Origin: Haloarcula salina | GTDB lineage: Archaea > Halobacteriota > Halobacteria > Halobacteriales > Haloarculaceae | Assembly (NCBI RefSeq): GCF_010119195.1 | Contig: NZ_WRXL01000004.1 | Coordinates: 248,001-312,000 of the forward strand | DNA: 64,000 bases | Direction: 5' to 3' | In this document: one piece after another, positions 1 through 8,659 of the stretch | Layout: the number at the start of each line of letters is the position of its first letter | Position numbering within the stretch: the stretch's first letter is position 1 | Program-made: the position numbers and the translations under genes | The notes under the pieces: model-generated | The model's input: only the letters and a program-made list of their open reading frames with translations | Databases searched by the model: none | What the model was told of the DNA's origin: nothing

Positions 1-421
1 GGCCGGTCCGTCGGAGGTAGATCCCCGAGACCGCCAGTCCGAAGCCCGAGAGGGCCATCGCGGTGGTGACGCGCCGCCCGCGCCAGCGGTGCGAGCGAGC
101 GATGCGCCTGACGAGCGCCATCGCCGTCAGGCAGGACGCTCCGCCGGTCAGCGCCACGACGGGCTGGGCGACGTACAACGGGCGCTCGCCCGTGACGAGT
201 CCCACCGCGGTCAGCACGCCGGTGAACACCAGATTGTCCGCCCGGAACCGCGAGAACGGGAACGCCCCCGTCTCGATGGCGTCGCGGGCGAGCGCGACGT
301 ATCCGAACCCGTCTAGCGTCGACGGCAGCGGCGTCCAGTGCAGTGACGTCAGCCGAGCGGCGATAGCCACGGCCAGCACGGCGACCACCAGCAGCACGCG
401 CCCCCGCCGTCCGTCACTCAT
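1..421 (-). CDS. Polytopic membrane protein, N-terminal part, possibly GT39-like (cut by window edge)
   Basis: A reverse-strand reading frame begins with ATG at 421 and runs open off the left edge, giving about 140 residues. It starts MSDGRRGRVLLVV, followed by a hydrophobic segment (about residues 8-22), a short loop with an acidic residue and YVALARDAIETGAFP, and further hydrophobic segments. A first extracytoplasmic loop with Asp before the next helix resembles dolichyl-phosphate-type glycosyltransferases (family 39/83). That is inference from the N-terminus only. Haloarchaeal glycan loci often carry such proteins, and one lies from 6.3 kb on. The C-terminal part is needed to name it. Confidence 0.55.
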   Translation of the reverse strand, partial: MSDGRRGRVLLVVAVLAVAIAARLTSLHWTPLPSTLDGFGYVALARDAIETGAFPFSRFRADNLVFTGVLTAVGLVTGERPLYVAQPVVALTGGASCLTAMALVRRIARSHRWRGRRVTTAMALSGFGLAVSGIYLRRTG

Positions 422-565
422 TGCGTGGCCCTACAAAGGGGAGGTGTAAGAGCGTTGTCGGTTCGGTCGGGGGTCCGGTGCGGAGGTGCATGCGGTCGCT
501 CGATGCTGTGATCGACCACTAGCGAGGCCAACGTCCCGACTCTCGGCACCCTCGTACCAGTACCG

Positions 566-1249
566 TCAGCCGTCGAGCGCGTCGACGGAGCCGCCGCCGA
601 CGAACTGCCTGACCAGTCGCCCCTCCGCTTTCTGGAGGTGGTTCGAAGCGGTACTCGTCGCACAGCCGAGTCGCTCGGCCACGTCCGCGACGTTCCCGGA
701 ACGGGGGACCTCGTAGTAGCCGACGTCGAGGGCCGCGCGCACGGCCTCGCGCTGTCGCGACGTGAGATTGTCGGCCGGCGCGCCCGGTTGCACGTCGTAC
801 TCGCCGACCTCCGAGACATGCGCCGAAATTTCATCGGGAAGCCTGTCGAGTACCTGCTCCAGGTCCGCGGGCTCGCCGACCACGTCGAAATCGACGACGC
901 CGTGGGGCCGATACGCGAGTGGCGGGACCACGACCAGCGATGGCCGGGCGAACGCCGCCCGGAAGCGCTTGAAAATCTCCAGTTCGCGCTCGCGAACGTA
1001 CGCGTAGAACGTGCCGTCGTGGACGGGCGTGATGTCGTAGTCGATGGTCTGCTCCGCGGCGGCGATCTCCCGTTCGTATCGCTCGCGGTCGCCGATGAGG
1101 TAAAACAGCGTCCTGAGCACGTCGCCCTCGTCCTGCAGGTTCCACGTGACGAGCCAACTGCGCTCGATGTCGTCGCTGTCCGTCAGCAGTCGCTGCATCG
1201 GATGCTGGTACGCCCGCTCGTAGCGAATCCGCAGGTGGAGGTACTTCAC
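566..1249 (-). CDS. Bacterio-opsin-activator-type HTH regulator
   Basis: This 227-residue protein has the layout of haloarchaeal HTH_10 (bat-type) regulators. A variable N-terminal sensor-like domain (about 1-155) is followed by LTSRQREAVRAALDVGYYE and a C-terminal helix-turn-helix (about 162-215, with VADVAERLGCATSTASNHL). The family activates or represses nearby genes; the ligand cannot be read. It is transcribed divergently from the orphan nuoB at 1338. An AT-rich box at 1267-1280 lies 18-31 bases before the start, fitting a leaderless transcript. Regulation of the neighbouring nuoB is possible but unproven. Confidence 0.85.
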   Translation of the reverse strand: MKYLHLRIRYERAYQHPMQRLLTDSDDIERSWLVTWNLQDEGDVLRTLFYLIGDRERYEREIAAAEQTIDYDITPVHDGTFYAYVRERELEIFKRFRAAFARPSLVVVPPLAYRPHGVVDFDVVGEPADLEQVLDRLPDEISAHVSEVGEYDVQPGAPADNLTSRQREAVRAALDVGYYEVPRSGNVADVAERLGCATSTASNHLQKAEGRLVRQFVGGGSVDALDG

Positions 1250-1266
1250 GACTCGGTCACCGTCCG

Positions 1267-1280
1267 CCTATAATTTAAAC
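1267..1280 (-). promoter_or_regulatory. AT-rich TATA-like box in divergent promoter
   Basis: CTATAATTTAAAC-like sequence between the HTH gene (start 1249) and nuoB (start 1338). On the reverse strand its centre is about 25 bases before the HTH start, which suits a leaderless transcript. On the forward strand it would give a leader of about 40 bases for nuoB. Confidence 0.5.
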
Positions 1281-1337
1281 GCACTAGTGCGTCCGACAGC
1301 ACGACTATTCGCCAGTGGCGACGAGCGACAGGTGTTC

Positions 1338-2033
1338 ATGAGCAGCGACCGGCAGAACGCGGTCGGCGGCCGAATCGGTAGTCAGAGACCCAGAAACGAG
1401 AACGCGGACAGCCGCCACAACGGCAGGCTCCGGGAGGTGTTCGGGTCTTCGCCGTTCGTGCTCACGAAATTCGACGCGTTCATGGACTGGGTTCGCGGGT
1501 CGTCCATGTTCATCCTCCAGTTCGGCATCGCCTGCTGTACCATCGAGATGATGAGCGCGCTCGGCCCGAAACACGATCTCGACCGCTTCGCGGCCGGCGT
1601 TCCGCGGGCCTCGCCGCGCCAGGCGGACCTGCTGGTCGTCCCCGGGACCATCGTGACGAAGTTCGCTCCGCGAATGAAACGCGTCTACGACCAGATGCCG
1701 GAGCCGAAGTTCGTCGTCAGCATGGGCTCGTGTACCATCTCGGGCGGGCCGTTTCAGGAAGGATACAACGTCATCAAGGGCGCGGAGCAGATTATCCCGG
1801 TCGACATCCACGTCCCGGGCTGTCCGCCGCGTCCCGAGGCCCTCGTCTACGGCATCGCCAAGCTGCAGGAGCGGATCGCACACGGCGAGTCCTCGCCCGT
1901 CACCGTCGAGCCGTACGAACTACGGCAGTTCGGCGACCTGAAGCGCGACGAACTGGTCGAAACGCTCGCCGACGAGATCGACGAGGACACGCTCGTCATG
2001 CGCTACGACCGGGCCGCACCGACGGAGGCGTGA
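1338..2033 (+). CDS. nuoB: NADH-quinone oxidoreductase subunit B-like protein, orphan copy
   Basis: The 231-residue product is a clear NuoB/PSST subunit, which in complex I binds iron-sulfur cluster N2 next to the quinone site. All four cluster ligands are present: Cys66-Cys67 in GIACCTIEMM, Cys132 in SMGSCTISGG and Cys162 in VPGCPPRPEAL. The start at 1338 (MSSDRQ) was chosen because homologous haloarchaeal proteins begin similarly; a GTG at 1287 in frame would add 17 unlikely residues. No other nuo gene is next to it: the neighbours are an HTH regulator and secreted proteins. It is therefore probably a second copy, either a variant subunit or one recruited for another redox complex. Confidence 0.9.
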   Translation: MSSDRQNAVGGRIGSQRPRNENADSRHNGRLREVFGSSPFVLTKFDAFMDWVRGSSMFILQFGIACCTIEMMSALGPKHDLDRFAAGVPRASPRQADLLVVPGTIVTKFAPRMKRVYDQMPEPKFVVSMGSCTISGGPFQEGYNVIKGAEQIIPVDIHVPGCPPRPEALVYGIAKLQERIAHGESSPVTVEPYELRQFGDLKRDELVETLADEIDEDTLVMRYDRAAPTEA

Positions 2034-2082
2034 GCGGGTCTGTTCGACGGAGCGTACTGACCTCGATTCGACCGCCGACGAC

Positions 2083-3942
2083 TCACGCGCCGTCGAGGCG
2101 AACCCGACGGGCGCTCTCGATGGCGATTTCCGCGTGTTCGCGTTCGGCGGGCGCGACGGAGAACGCCGCGCGGTCGAAGGCCTCGACGACGGTCTCGATA
2201 GCGTCGACCTCGCTCTCGTCGAAGTCGCGCTCGCGACACCACTCCACGAGTTCCCAGTGGGTGGCGTTCTCCCGGAGGCCCCAGTTCTCGGTCAGCTCGT
2301 CGTGGATCGCCTCGTAGGCGAGCGTGATCGCCGTCTCGAACTCATCGTCGGCCATCGCCGCCTCGATTCGGTCTCCGACGGTTCGGGAACGAGACGCGTT
2401 CGAGTCGGTGACGGCCGCTTGGTCCGACACTTCGGCGGGGTCCGACACGACCGTCACGTCCGAGCGCTCTGCCACCGCTCCGTAGGGGTTCCCGAGGACG
2501 CCCGAATAATCGGTCGATTCCGCGCCTTCCGAGCCCTCTCGGGGCTCCGCACCCCTTGGTTCGCTGGTAGTCGACGCGTCAGCGGACACCTGCGAGATGT
2601 CGGTCACGACGGACACGTCCGACTGTATTGATTCGTCAGCGCGTCCCTCGCCCGCACTCGGCGTCGAATCTCCAGTGGCATCGGCCGTCGACTCGTCGAC
2701 CGGTTCGCTGGCTGTCGTCTCGGTCGTGGTCGCACTCGCGCTCGCGTCGGACTCCGCGGAGGTGTCCGAGAACAGCCCCAGTCGACGGACGGTGATATCG
2801 AGGACCAGCAGCCCCAGCCCGGTCAACAGCGCCGCGATGACCGGAATCGTCAGCCGGGCTCGTAGCTGGGCGACGAGTGCTGTCACGCTCCCGAGCGGTC
2901 CATCAGCGGAATCCGGAGCCGCCGCGCCACCGCCGGCGATCGGAACCGTCGCCGAGGCGTTCGACGTCCCGAGGTTCGAGGACGCCGCGGCGTACCGCGC
3001 GGTGACGGTCGCCGAATCGGTGTCGGCCGGGACATCCTCTGTCGAGAGGCGAGCGCGGAAGGTCCCGTTTCGGCCGGTGGCGACGACGGTCTCTGCCCCG
3101 CCGTCGAGTGTGACCTGGATCGGTTGATTTCGGACGGCACGTCCGTTTTCGGTGGCGAGTCGCCCGGTCGCGACGACCGCCCCGTTCTCGGCCGTCGCGT
3201 CGGCCGACAGCGTCGATGGTCGTCGCTCGACCGTCACCGGCACGGTCGCGCTACGGCCGGCGATGGCCCGGTCCTCGTAGGGAATCACGGCCACAATCGA
3301 GCGCTCGCCGGCGGGCACGTCGGCCGGCAGGCGAATCGACGTGCTCACGGTTCCCTCAGTTCCGGTCAACACCCGTTTGAACAGCGTCCCGTTGATACGG
3401 AGTTCGACTGGGACGGACGCGACACCGGTCCCGTCGGCCGTCACCGCGGTCCGCACCGTCAGTTGATCGCCGTAGCCGACGCTCGCGGGCGACCGCTCGA
3501 CCGTGAGCGTGGGCGTCGTCTGCTGTACCTCGGCGGTGAACGTCGCGGTGGCACCGCGGTACGGAGACGACTGGGCGGGAACGTAGGCGACTTCGACCGG
3601 CTGGCTTCCGAGACGGGTAGATTGCGGGCGGTACTCGAACGCGAAGCTCCCGTTGGCCGCCGTCGTGACGAGCCGAGAGCGGTTCTCGAAACGCAGTCGG
3701 ATCTGTCGGTTCGCCACGGGCGCGCCGTCTGTCGTTTGGAGCGTCCCGCGGACTGTCCCGGGGTTCGCGTACGACACAGGTCCGGTCGGGCCCTGGACGG
3801 CGAGCGTGGTGTCGGTTGGCGTCGCCGTCTGGGCCTGGCTCCCGGTCAGGACCGCGGGAGCGGCCGACGCCGGGACCGCTCCGGCGACCAGGAACAGCCC
3901 CAGGACGACCGCTCCGACGCGGAGCGACTGCAGTCTGTCCAC
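2083..3942 (-). CDS. Secreted Ig-like repeat protein with cytoplasmic C-terminal helical domain
   Basis: 619 residues. A signal peptide (about 1-28, ending ASAAPA) is followed by several beta-sandwich units (about 45-335), including a carboxypeptidase-regulatory-like repeat (GTVRGTLQTTDGAPVANRQ). Next come a transmembrane segment (about 364-386), a Ser/Thr/Asp/Glu-rich linker, and a helical C-terminal domain (about 520-617, THWELVEW, VEAFDRAAFS). The last domain resembles the DUF4129-type tail of transglutaminase-like proteins. The topology implies an external binding region and an internal effector domain. A GTG start at 3942 is supported by a TATA-like box at 3965-3970. It lies downstream of a longer paralogue (4016-6154) in the same orientation. 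Function unknown. Confidence 0.8.
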   Translation of the reverse strand: MDRLQSLRVGAVVLGLFLVAGAVPASAAPAVLTGSQAQTATPTDTTLAVQGPTGPVSYANPGTVRGTLQTTDGAPVANRQIRLRFENRSRLVTTAANGSFAFEYRPQSTRLGSQPVEVAYVPAQSSPYRGATATFTAEVQQTTPTLTVERSPASVGYGDQLTVRTAVTADGTGVASVPVELRINGTLFKRVLTGTEGTVSTSIRLPADVPAGERSIVAVIPYEDRAIAGRSATVPVTVERRPSTLSADATAENGAVVATGRLATENGRAVRNQPIQVTLDGGAETVVATGRNGTFRARLSTEDVPADTDSATVTARYAAASSNLGTSNASATVPIAGGGAAAPDSADGPLGSVTALVAQLRARLTIPVIAALLTGLGLLVLDITVRRLGLFSDTSAESDASASATTTETTASEPVDESTADATGDSTPSAGEGRADESIQSDVSVVTDISQVSADASTTSEPRGAEPREGSEGAESTDYSGVLGNPYGAVAERSDVTVVSDPAEVSDQAAVTDSNASRSRTVGDRIEAAMADDEFETAITLAYEAIHDELTENWGLRENATHWELVEWCRERDFDESEVDAIETVVEAFDRAAFSVAPAEREHAEIAIESARRVRLDGA

Positions 3943-3964
3943 ACATCATATCGGCCCGTCGCGG

Positions 3965-3970
3965 TTATAT
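3965..3970 (-). promoter_or_regulatory. TATA-like box for the gene starting at 3942
   Basis: ATATAA on the reverse strand, centred about 25 bases before the GTG start. The spacing suggests a leaderless transcript and that this gene has its own promoter although the paralogue lies just upstream. Confidence 0.5.
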
Positions 3971-4015
3971 CCGTTGTGTTGTCAGGTCAATCAGCCAAGG
4001 ACTCGTCGCCAGCGG

Positions 4016-6154
4016 TCACTGGCGTCGGAGCCGTCGAGCGCTCTCGACGGCCGTTTCGGCCCGTTCGGAGTCGATCGAGGCCGGCGAGAACGCCGCGAGT
4101 TCGAACGCCTCGACGACGGTCCTAATCGCGTCGACGCGACTGTCGTCGGTGCCATTTCGCCGGTAGTGGTCCAGGAGCTCCCAGTGGGTCGCCGTCTCCA
4201 GTGCCTCGTCGTCCGCCGCGAGGTCGGCCTTGAGCGATCCATAGGCGGCCACAACCGCCGCGTCGTACTCCTCCCGGTCGAGGTAGGCGTCGATCTGCTC
4301 CTCGGAGCTGGGTCTGGGGACAGTTACCTCCGGGTGACCGTCCGAGACGTCGAAACCGTTCGTCGCCGAGACAGCCTGAGACGACGACTCGTCGGCACGT
4401 TGGTCCGGGAGCACGTCGAAGCGAGCCGTGACGACCCAGACGCCCGCGAGCATCACGACGCCGACGAGCCCCAGAAGCACCCAGAGGTAGCCACCGCCCC
4501 CGACCCCGATGGGAACCGAGGAGCCGTCGGCCCCGAACAACACCGACAGGAGTCCTTCGAGTACGCTCCGCGGAGCGCCCACGTCCGCCGCGCCGCCACC
4601 GCTCGACCGAAGAGTGACCGTGGCCGTCGCGTTCGCGTCTCCCAGGTTCGACGACGGCTCGTCGTACGCGGCGCGCACCGTCGCGGTGGCAGCGCTCGCA
4701 GTGACATTGGTCAGCCGCGTCTCGAACGTTCCGTTTCCGTCGGTCTCGACGACCCGACCGTCACCGCCAGCGACGCGAACGCGGACCGGTCGGTTCGCCA
4801 CGGGTCGGCCGTCCGCAGTCAGCAACCGACCGCGAGCGACGACGCCGTCGCCCGCCGCCGACGCGTTCAGCGAGAGCCTCGTCACAGACCGTGCGACCAC
4901 GAGGCGCTCAGAGGCGTTGACGCCCGCGACGGCCCGGTCCCGATACGGGATTCGAGCCGTGACAGCACGCGCACCGTCGTCCACCGTCGCCGGCAATCGT
5001 ACCGACGACGCGACGCTGCCGTTGGGGCCCGTGGTGACCCGGTCGAGCGACTCGTCATCGACGACTATCTCGACCGGAACGCCGTCGACAGGGGTTCCGT
5101 CTACCGTCACCGCAGCCGACGCCGAGAGCTGGTCGCCGTAACTGACGCTGGCCGGCGACCGCTCGACTGTGATGGAGGGCGTCACCTGCTGCACCTCGAC
5201 GGTGAATCGGTCGCTATCGGTCAGGTACACCGACTCGGGAGACGGGAGGTACGCGACCGCTATCGACTGCTCACCGACCCGTGCCGAGCGTGGCCGATAC
5301 ACAGTCTCGAACGCGCCGTCGGCGTCCGTCGTGACGTTCCGCGTCCGGTTTCCGACCCGGAGTTCGACCGTTCGGTCCGCAAGCGCCGACCCGTTCTCCA
5401 TCTGAATCCGACCGATGATTGTCGCAGGTTCGGTGAACGACGCCGTCGGGGACGCGGCGCGAACGGTAATGATCGTGCCAACCAGCGTCTCCTCCCGTAC
5501 GGTCGCCTGTAGTGACGTGACGTTCGCCGTCGTCTCGTTGACGAGCGTCTGACTCCGGTCGAACGAGACGGCCGTCGCGTTCTCGAGTTGGACGTAGTTC
5601 TGATTCAATCGCTGACTCTGGTTCGAGACGTTCGCCGCAGTTCGCTCCATCTCGCGGGCGAGACGGCGGGCACGCCGCTCGTCGCCAGCCTCGCGGGCGT
5701 CCTGATACCGGTCGTACTGCGTTCGGTATCGCTCCACGCCGTCGACGAACGCCCGCTGGTTTTCGCGAGCGGCCGAGAACTCCCTAGCAGACGCGTCGTC
5801 GGCCTCGGTCCCCGTCTCCCCCGCCACGTCGACGTACTGTTCAAGCCGTCGGTCGTAGTCATCACCGAGCAGGTCCCGCGCCCGCTCGTACTGTCCCTGC
5901 GACAGCGAGACCGTCCCGTTCTCATGCCGGCCAGCGAGGCGTCGAGCCAGCCACGTGGACGTCTCGTCCGCGTACTCCTCGTCGGTCACCTCGGCCGGGT
6001 TCTCCTGTTGCGTGTCGTTCCCGTCCGTCGGCGTCGCCGTCGGCTGGGTCTGTGCGGCGGCGGCGCTTTGCACTGCCGCCGCGCCCCCCGCGCCAACCGC
6101 GAGACACAGCAACGCCAGGGCTCCGACCGCGGCCCACGACTGTCTCAGTGACAC
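4016..6154 (-). CDS. Secreted Ig-like repeat protein, longer paralogue with N-terminal helical region
   Basis: 712 residues. A signal peptide (about 1-28) leads into a charged, Arg/Glu/Gln-rich region (about 60-215) likely to be helical or coiled. Then follow the same beta-sandwich units as the downstream gene (shared VQQVTPSITVERSPASVSYG-type sequence), a transmembrane segment after a Gly-rich stretch (about 560-590), and the same C-terminal helical domain (THWELLDHYRRN, VEAFELAAFSPAS). It is a tandem duplicate of 2083-3942, and the N-terminal helical extension is the main difference. GTG start at 6154 with a TATA-like box at 6176-6183. Probably a membrane-anchored surface protein; ligand and partner unknown. 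Confidence 0.8.
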   Translation of the reverse strand: MSLRQSWAAVGALALLCLAVGAGGAAAVQSAAAAQTQPTATPTDGNDTQQENPAEVTDEEYADETSTWLARRLAGRHENGTVSLSQGQYERARDLLGDDYDRRLEQYVDVAGETGTEADDASAREFSAARENQRAFVDGVERYRTQYDRYQDAREAGDERRARRLAREMERTAANVSNQSQRLNQNYVQLENATAVSFDRSQTLVNETTANVTSLQATVREETLVGTIITVRAASPTASFTEPATIIGRIQMENGSALADRTVELRVGNRTRNVTTDADGAFETVYRPRSARVGEQSIAVAYLPSPESVYLTDSDRFTVEVQQVTPSITVERSPASVSYGDQLSASAAVTVDGTPVDGVPVEIVVDDESLDRVTTGPNGSVASSVRLPATVDDGARAVTARIPYRDRAVAGVNASERLVVARSVTRLSLNASAAGDGVVARGRLLTADGRPVANRPVRVRVAGGDGRVVETDGNGTFETRLTNVTASAATATVRAAYDEPSSNLGDANATATVTLRSSGGGAADVGAPRSVLEGLLSVLFGADGSSVPIGVGGGGYLWVLLGLVGVVMLAGVWVVTARFDVLPDQRADESSSQAVSATNGFDVSDGHPEVTVPRPSSEEQIDAYLDREEYDAAVVAAYGSLKADLAADDEALETATHWELLDHYRRNGTDDSRVDAIRTVVEAFELAAFSPASIDSERAETAVESARRLRRQ

Positions 6155-6175
6155 ACCGAATCATTCAGTCTGTCT

Positions 6176-6183
6176 GATAAAAT
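6176..6183 (-). promoter_or_regulatory. TATA-like box for the gene starting at 6154
   Basis: ATTTTATC on the reverse strand, centred about 25 bases before the GTG start, the spacing expected for a leaderless haloarchaeal transcript. Confidence 0.5.
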
Positions 6184-6240
6184 GCGTTCGGTTAGGTCAG
6201 ATGAGACAACATGGCCTTCCAGGGTCCGCCAACAGTCGGC

Positions 6241-6250
6241 TGTTTTATTA
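6241..6250 (+). promoter_or_regulatory. TATA-like box for the DUF1616 gene
   Basis: TGTTTTATTA centred about 29 bases before ATG 6275. It supports 6275 rather than the upstream in-frame ATG at 6182 as the true start, giving a nearly leaderless transcript. Confidence 0.55.
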
Positions 6251-6274
6251 CTGTCGCTGAATGACACTATCCAA

Positions 6275-7291
6275 ATGGCTGACGACACGGCGTGGGCGCT
6301 GCTCGTTCCGCGACAGCTCCGCCGGCTGCCTGCCGACCTCACAGCGATCATTGGTCTGGTCGTGCTGACGAACCTCGCCGCACTGGCTCCGCTGGTGTCC
6401 GCATCCCCCGCCCGGGACGTTCTCGGACTCGTCTTCGTGCTGTTCGTCCCCGGCTACGCCTTCGTCGCCGCACTGTTTCCGGAACGCGGCGAGGGCACGG
6501 CGACCGGCACCGACGGCGACGCGCTAGACCAGCGAAACACTGGCATCGACGGCATCGAACGCGTCGCGCTCTCGTTCGGCCTCAGCATCGCGCTCGTTCC
6601 GCTAGTCGTCTTGATATTGAACTTCACGCCGTGGGGGATCCGCCTCGTCCCAATCCTCGTCTCGCTGAGCGGGCTAACGCTCGCGCTGACCGCCGTGGGA
6701 ACCGTCCGCCGGTGGGAACTACCCGAGGCAGAGCGCTTTCGCGTCCCGTATCGGACGTGGATCCGTTCCGGCCGCGAGGGACTCTTCTCGCCCTCCTCGC
6801 GGGCCGACGCCGCGCTGAACGTGCTGCTGGTTTTCAGTATCTTGCTCGCGGTCGGAAGTGTTGGATTCGCCGTCGCCGTTCCCAAGGACGGTGAACGCTT
6901 CAGCGAGTTCTACCTGCTAACTGAGGGCGAGGACGGAGAACTGGTCGCCGATGACTATCCGACGGCGTTTCAGCAGGGTGAGAGTCAGTCGGTAGTGGTC
7001 GGGATCGGCAATCAGGAGCACGAACGGATGGACTATACCGTCGTCGTCCAACTCCAGCGCGTCGAGCGCGCCGGCAACGAGACGCGCGTTCGGGAGCGGT
7101 CGGAATTGCGGCGGTTCCAGCCGACCCTTGGACACAACGAGACGTGGCATCGCCAGCACCAGATAACGCCACAGATGACCGGCGACGGAGTACGGTTACA
7201 GTATCTGCTGTACCGCGGCGCTGCCCCGTCGACTGTGAATCAATCAAGCGCGTATCGAGAGACGCACCTGTGGGTGAACGTGACCGAATAG
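6275..7291 (+). CDS. DUF1616 family membrane protein
   Basis: The product (338 residues from the chosen start) has four or five hydrophobic segments in its N-terminal 200 residues. They include the typical FVLFVPGYAFVAALFP, and a stretch with IERVALSFGLSIALVPLV is also characteristic of DUF1616. A beta-rich extracytoplasmic C-terminus (about 205-335) carries sequons such as NET and NVT. DUF1616 proteins are common at haloarchaeal surface-glycan and S-layer loci, but their biochemical role is not established. It opens the glycan island here and converges with a GT4 gene. The upstream in-frame ATG at 6182 lies before the TATA box and is unlikely to be used. Confidence 0.82.
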   Translation: MADDTAWALLVPRQLRRLPADLTAIIGLVVLTNLAALAPLVSASPARDVLGLVFVLFVPGYAFVAALFPERGEGTATGTDGDALDQRNTGIDGIERVALSFGLSIALVPLVVLILNFTPWGIRLVPILVSLSGLTLALTAVGTVRRWELPEAERFRVPYRTWIRSGREGLFSPSSRADAALNVLLVFSILLAVGSVGFAVAVPKDGERFSEFYLLTEGEDGELVADDYPTAFQQGESQSVVVGIGNQEHERMDYTVVVQLQRVERAGNETRVRERSELRRFQPTLGHNETWHRQHQITPQMTGDGVRLQYLLYRGAAPSTVNQSSAYRETHLWVNVTE

Positions 7292-7324
7292 AACTGCTGC
7301 CTTCTGTGATGTGTCCCGATATCG

Positions 7325-8464
7325 TCACCACGTCCGGTCGATAGCGCACCGATAGGCGGTCTCCGCTCGGTCGGCGACCGCGTCCCAGTCGTATCGCTGG
7401 GCGCGTTCGGTTGGATCGGCCGGCGGGCGTTCGCCATCTAACGCTCTGTCGAGTGATCTTGCCAGCGAATCGTCAGTCGCATCCACGAGGTAGCCCGCAT
7501 CACCGATGACTTCGTCTGCAGCCGAATCAGGATGTTCAGCCGCGATGACCGTGCAGTCGGCGGCCATCGCTTCTGCGAACGTGATGCCGAAGCCCTCCCG
7601 AGTGCTCGGCGAAGCGAACACGCTAGCGGCACGCATGTGGCCGAGGACGTCCTCGTAGTCGTCGAGAAATCCGAGAAAGGTTACGCGTTCTGAGTGGATC
7701 AGCGACTCTCGCTTGGATTCGAGTCTGTCGCGTTCCGGCCCGTCCCCGATGATACCCAGCGTCGCGTCGTGTTCGTCGGCGACGGCATCGAACGCATCGA
7801 GGAGGAGGTCGACGTTCTTGTGTTCGATGATTCGACCCGCAAAGAGGACATCGTAACCCCGGTCAGGGAGCGGGACGTTCTGAATCTGCTCGACGTCGAT
7901 ACCGTTCGGGACGATCTCGATATCGTCTCGCGTGGGACCGATATCGCCGAGACGGTCCGCTGTGATGGTGGAGATCGCTACCGGGTGTTGTGGCGTTCGC
8001 GCGGTGACACGTTCCGCCAATTTCCCGAACGGGGCCAGATGGCCGAGATACTCTGTCCAGTACTCGCCCCAGACCTCGTGCCAGGTAGTGACCAGTGGCG
8101 TGTCGGTTCCGAGACTAGCGAGTTTCGAGGAGAGGACCGGGAAATACGGGAACACGCTCGCGACGACGACGTCGTGTTTGTCGCGGCGGAGCGCACCGCG
8201 AAGCGACGGGAGCGCACGGACCGCGAAGTCTATCGCCTCCGTGATGGAACGGCGCTCTCCGTCGTAGAGCTCTCGCTCCGGCGCGACTGCTCGCAGCGAC
8301 ATCCCCTCGTGAGTGATCTGCGTCGGGCCGTCCCAGAAGTGTCGACCATAGATGGTGACATCGTGGCCCGCAGCGGCGAGACGGGTTCCGATCTCGTGGA
8401 TTCGCTTCTCGGCCCCGCCGGTGACGAACGGATAGACGACATTCGAGACGAACGCCACGCGCAT
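7325..8464 (-). CDS. GT4 family glycosyltransferase
   Basis: A 379-residue GT-B fold enzyme. The N-terminal domain has the TGGAEKRIHEI acceptor-loop signature. The C-terminal domain has DVLFAGRIIEHKNVDLLLDAF, IGDGPERDRL and the retaining EX7E motif in STREGFGITFAEAMA. It should transfer a sugar from a nucleotide donor to a lipid-linked or protein-linked glycan at the cytoplasmic face of the membrane. ATG 8464 is preferred over GTG 8467 because a TATA-like box at 8487-8494 is centred 26 bases before it. It is divergent from the phosphatase-like gene at 8660. Confidence 0.88.
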   Translation of the reverse strand: MRVAFVSNVVYPFVTGGAEKRIHEIGTRLAAAGHDVTIYGRHFWDGPTQITHEGMSLRAVAPERELYDGERRSITEAIDFAVRALPSLRGALRRDKHDVVVASVFPYFPVLSSKLASLGTDTPLVTTWHEVWGEYWTEYLGHLAPFGKLAERVTARTPQHPVAISTITADRLGDIGPTRDDIEIVPNGIDVEQIQNVPLPDRGYDVLFAGRIIEHKNVDLLLDAFDAVADEHDATLGIIGDGPERDRLESKRESLIHSERVTFLGFLDDYEDVLGHMRAASVFASPSTREGFGITFAEAMAADCTVIAAEHPDSAADEVIGDAGYLVDATDDSLARSLDRALDGERPPADPTERAQRYDWDAVADRAETAYRCAIDRTW

Positions 8465-8486
8465 CACGCCTGAAATCCTGCCGACG

Positions 8487-8494
8487 AAATAATA
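8487..8494 (-). promoter_or_regulatory. TATA-like box for the GT4 gene starting at 8464
   Basis: TATTATTT on the reverse strand, centred about 26 bases before ATG 8464; favours that start and a leaderless message. Confidence 0.5.
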
Positions 8495-8659
8495 CTGTTT
8501 CGGAAGTTCGCACTCGCTGTCACGACCCGGGCCGGTGAACGCCGCCTGTTCGCCGCTGTCGTTCGTCTACGTCACCCGCCGCGTTCTAGCGGTAACGAGC
8601 GCCGACTCAGACTGACGCTTCCGCAAGAGACAAACCAACTGGCCGAGACGTTCACCTCG

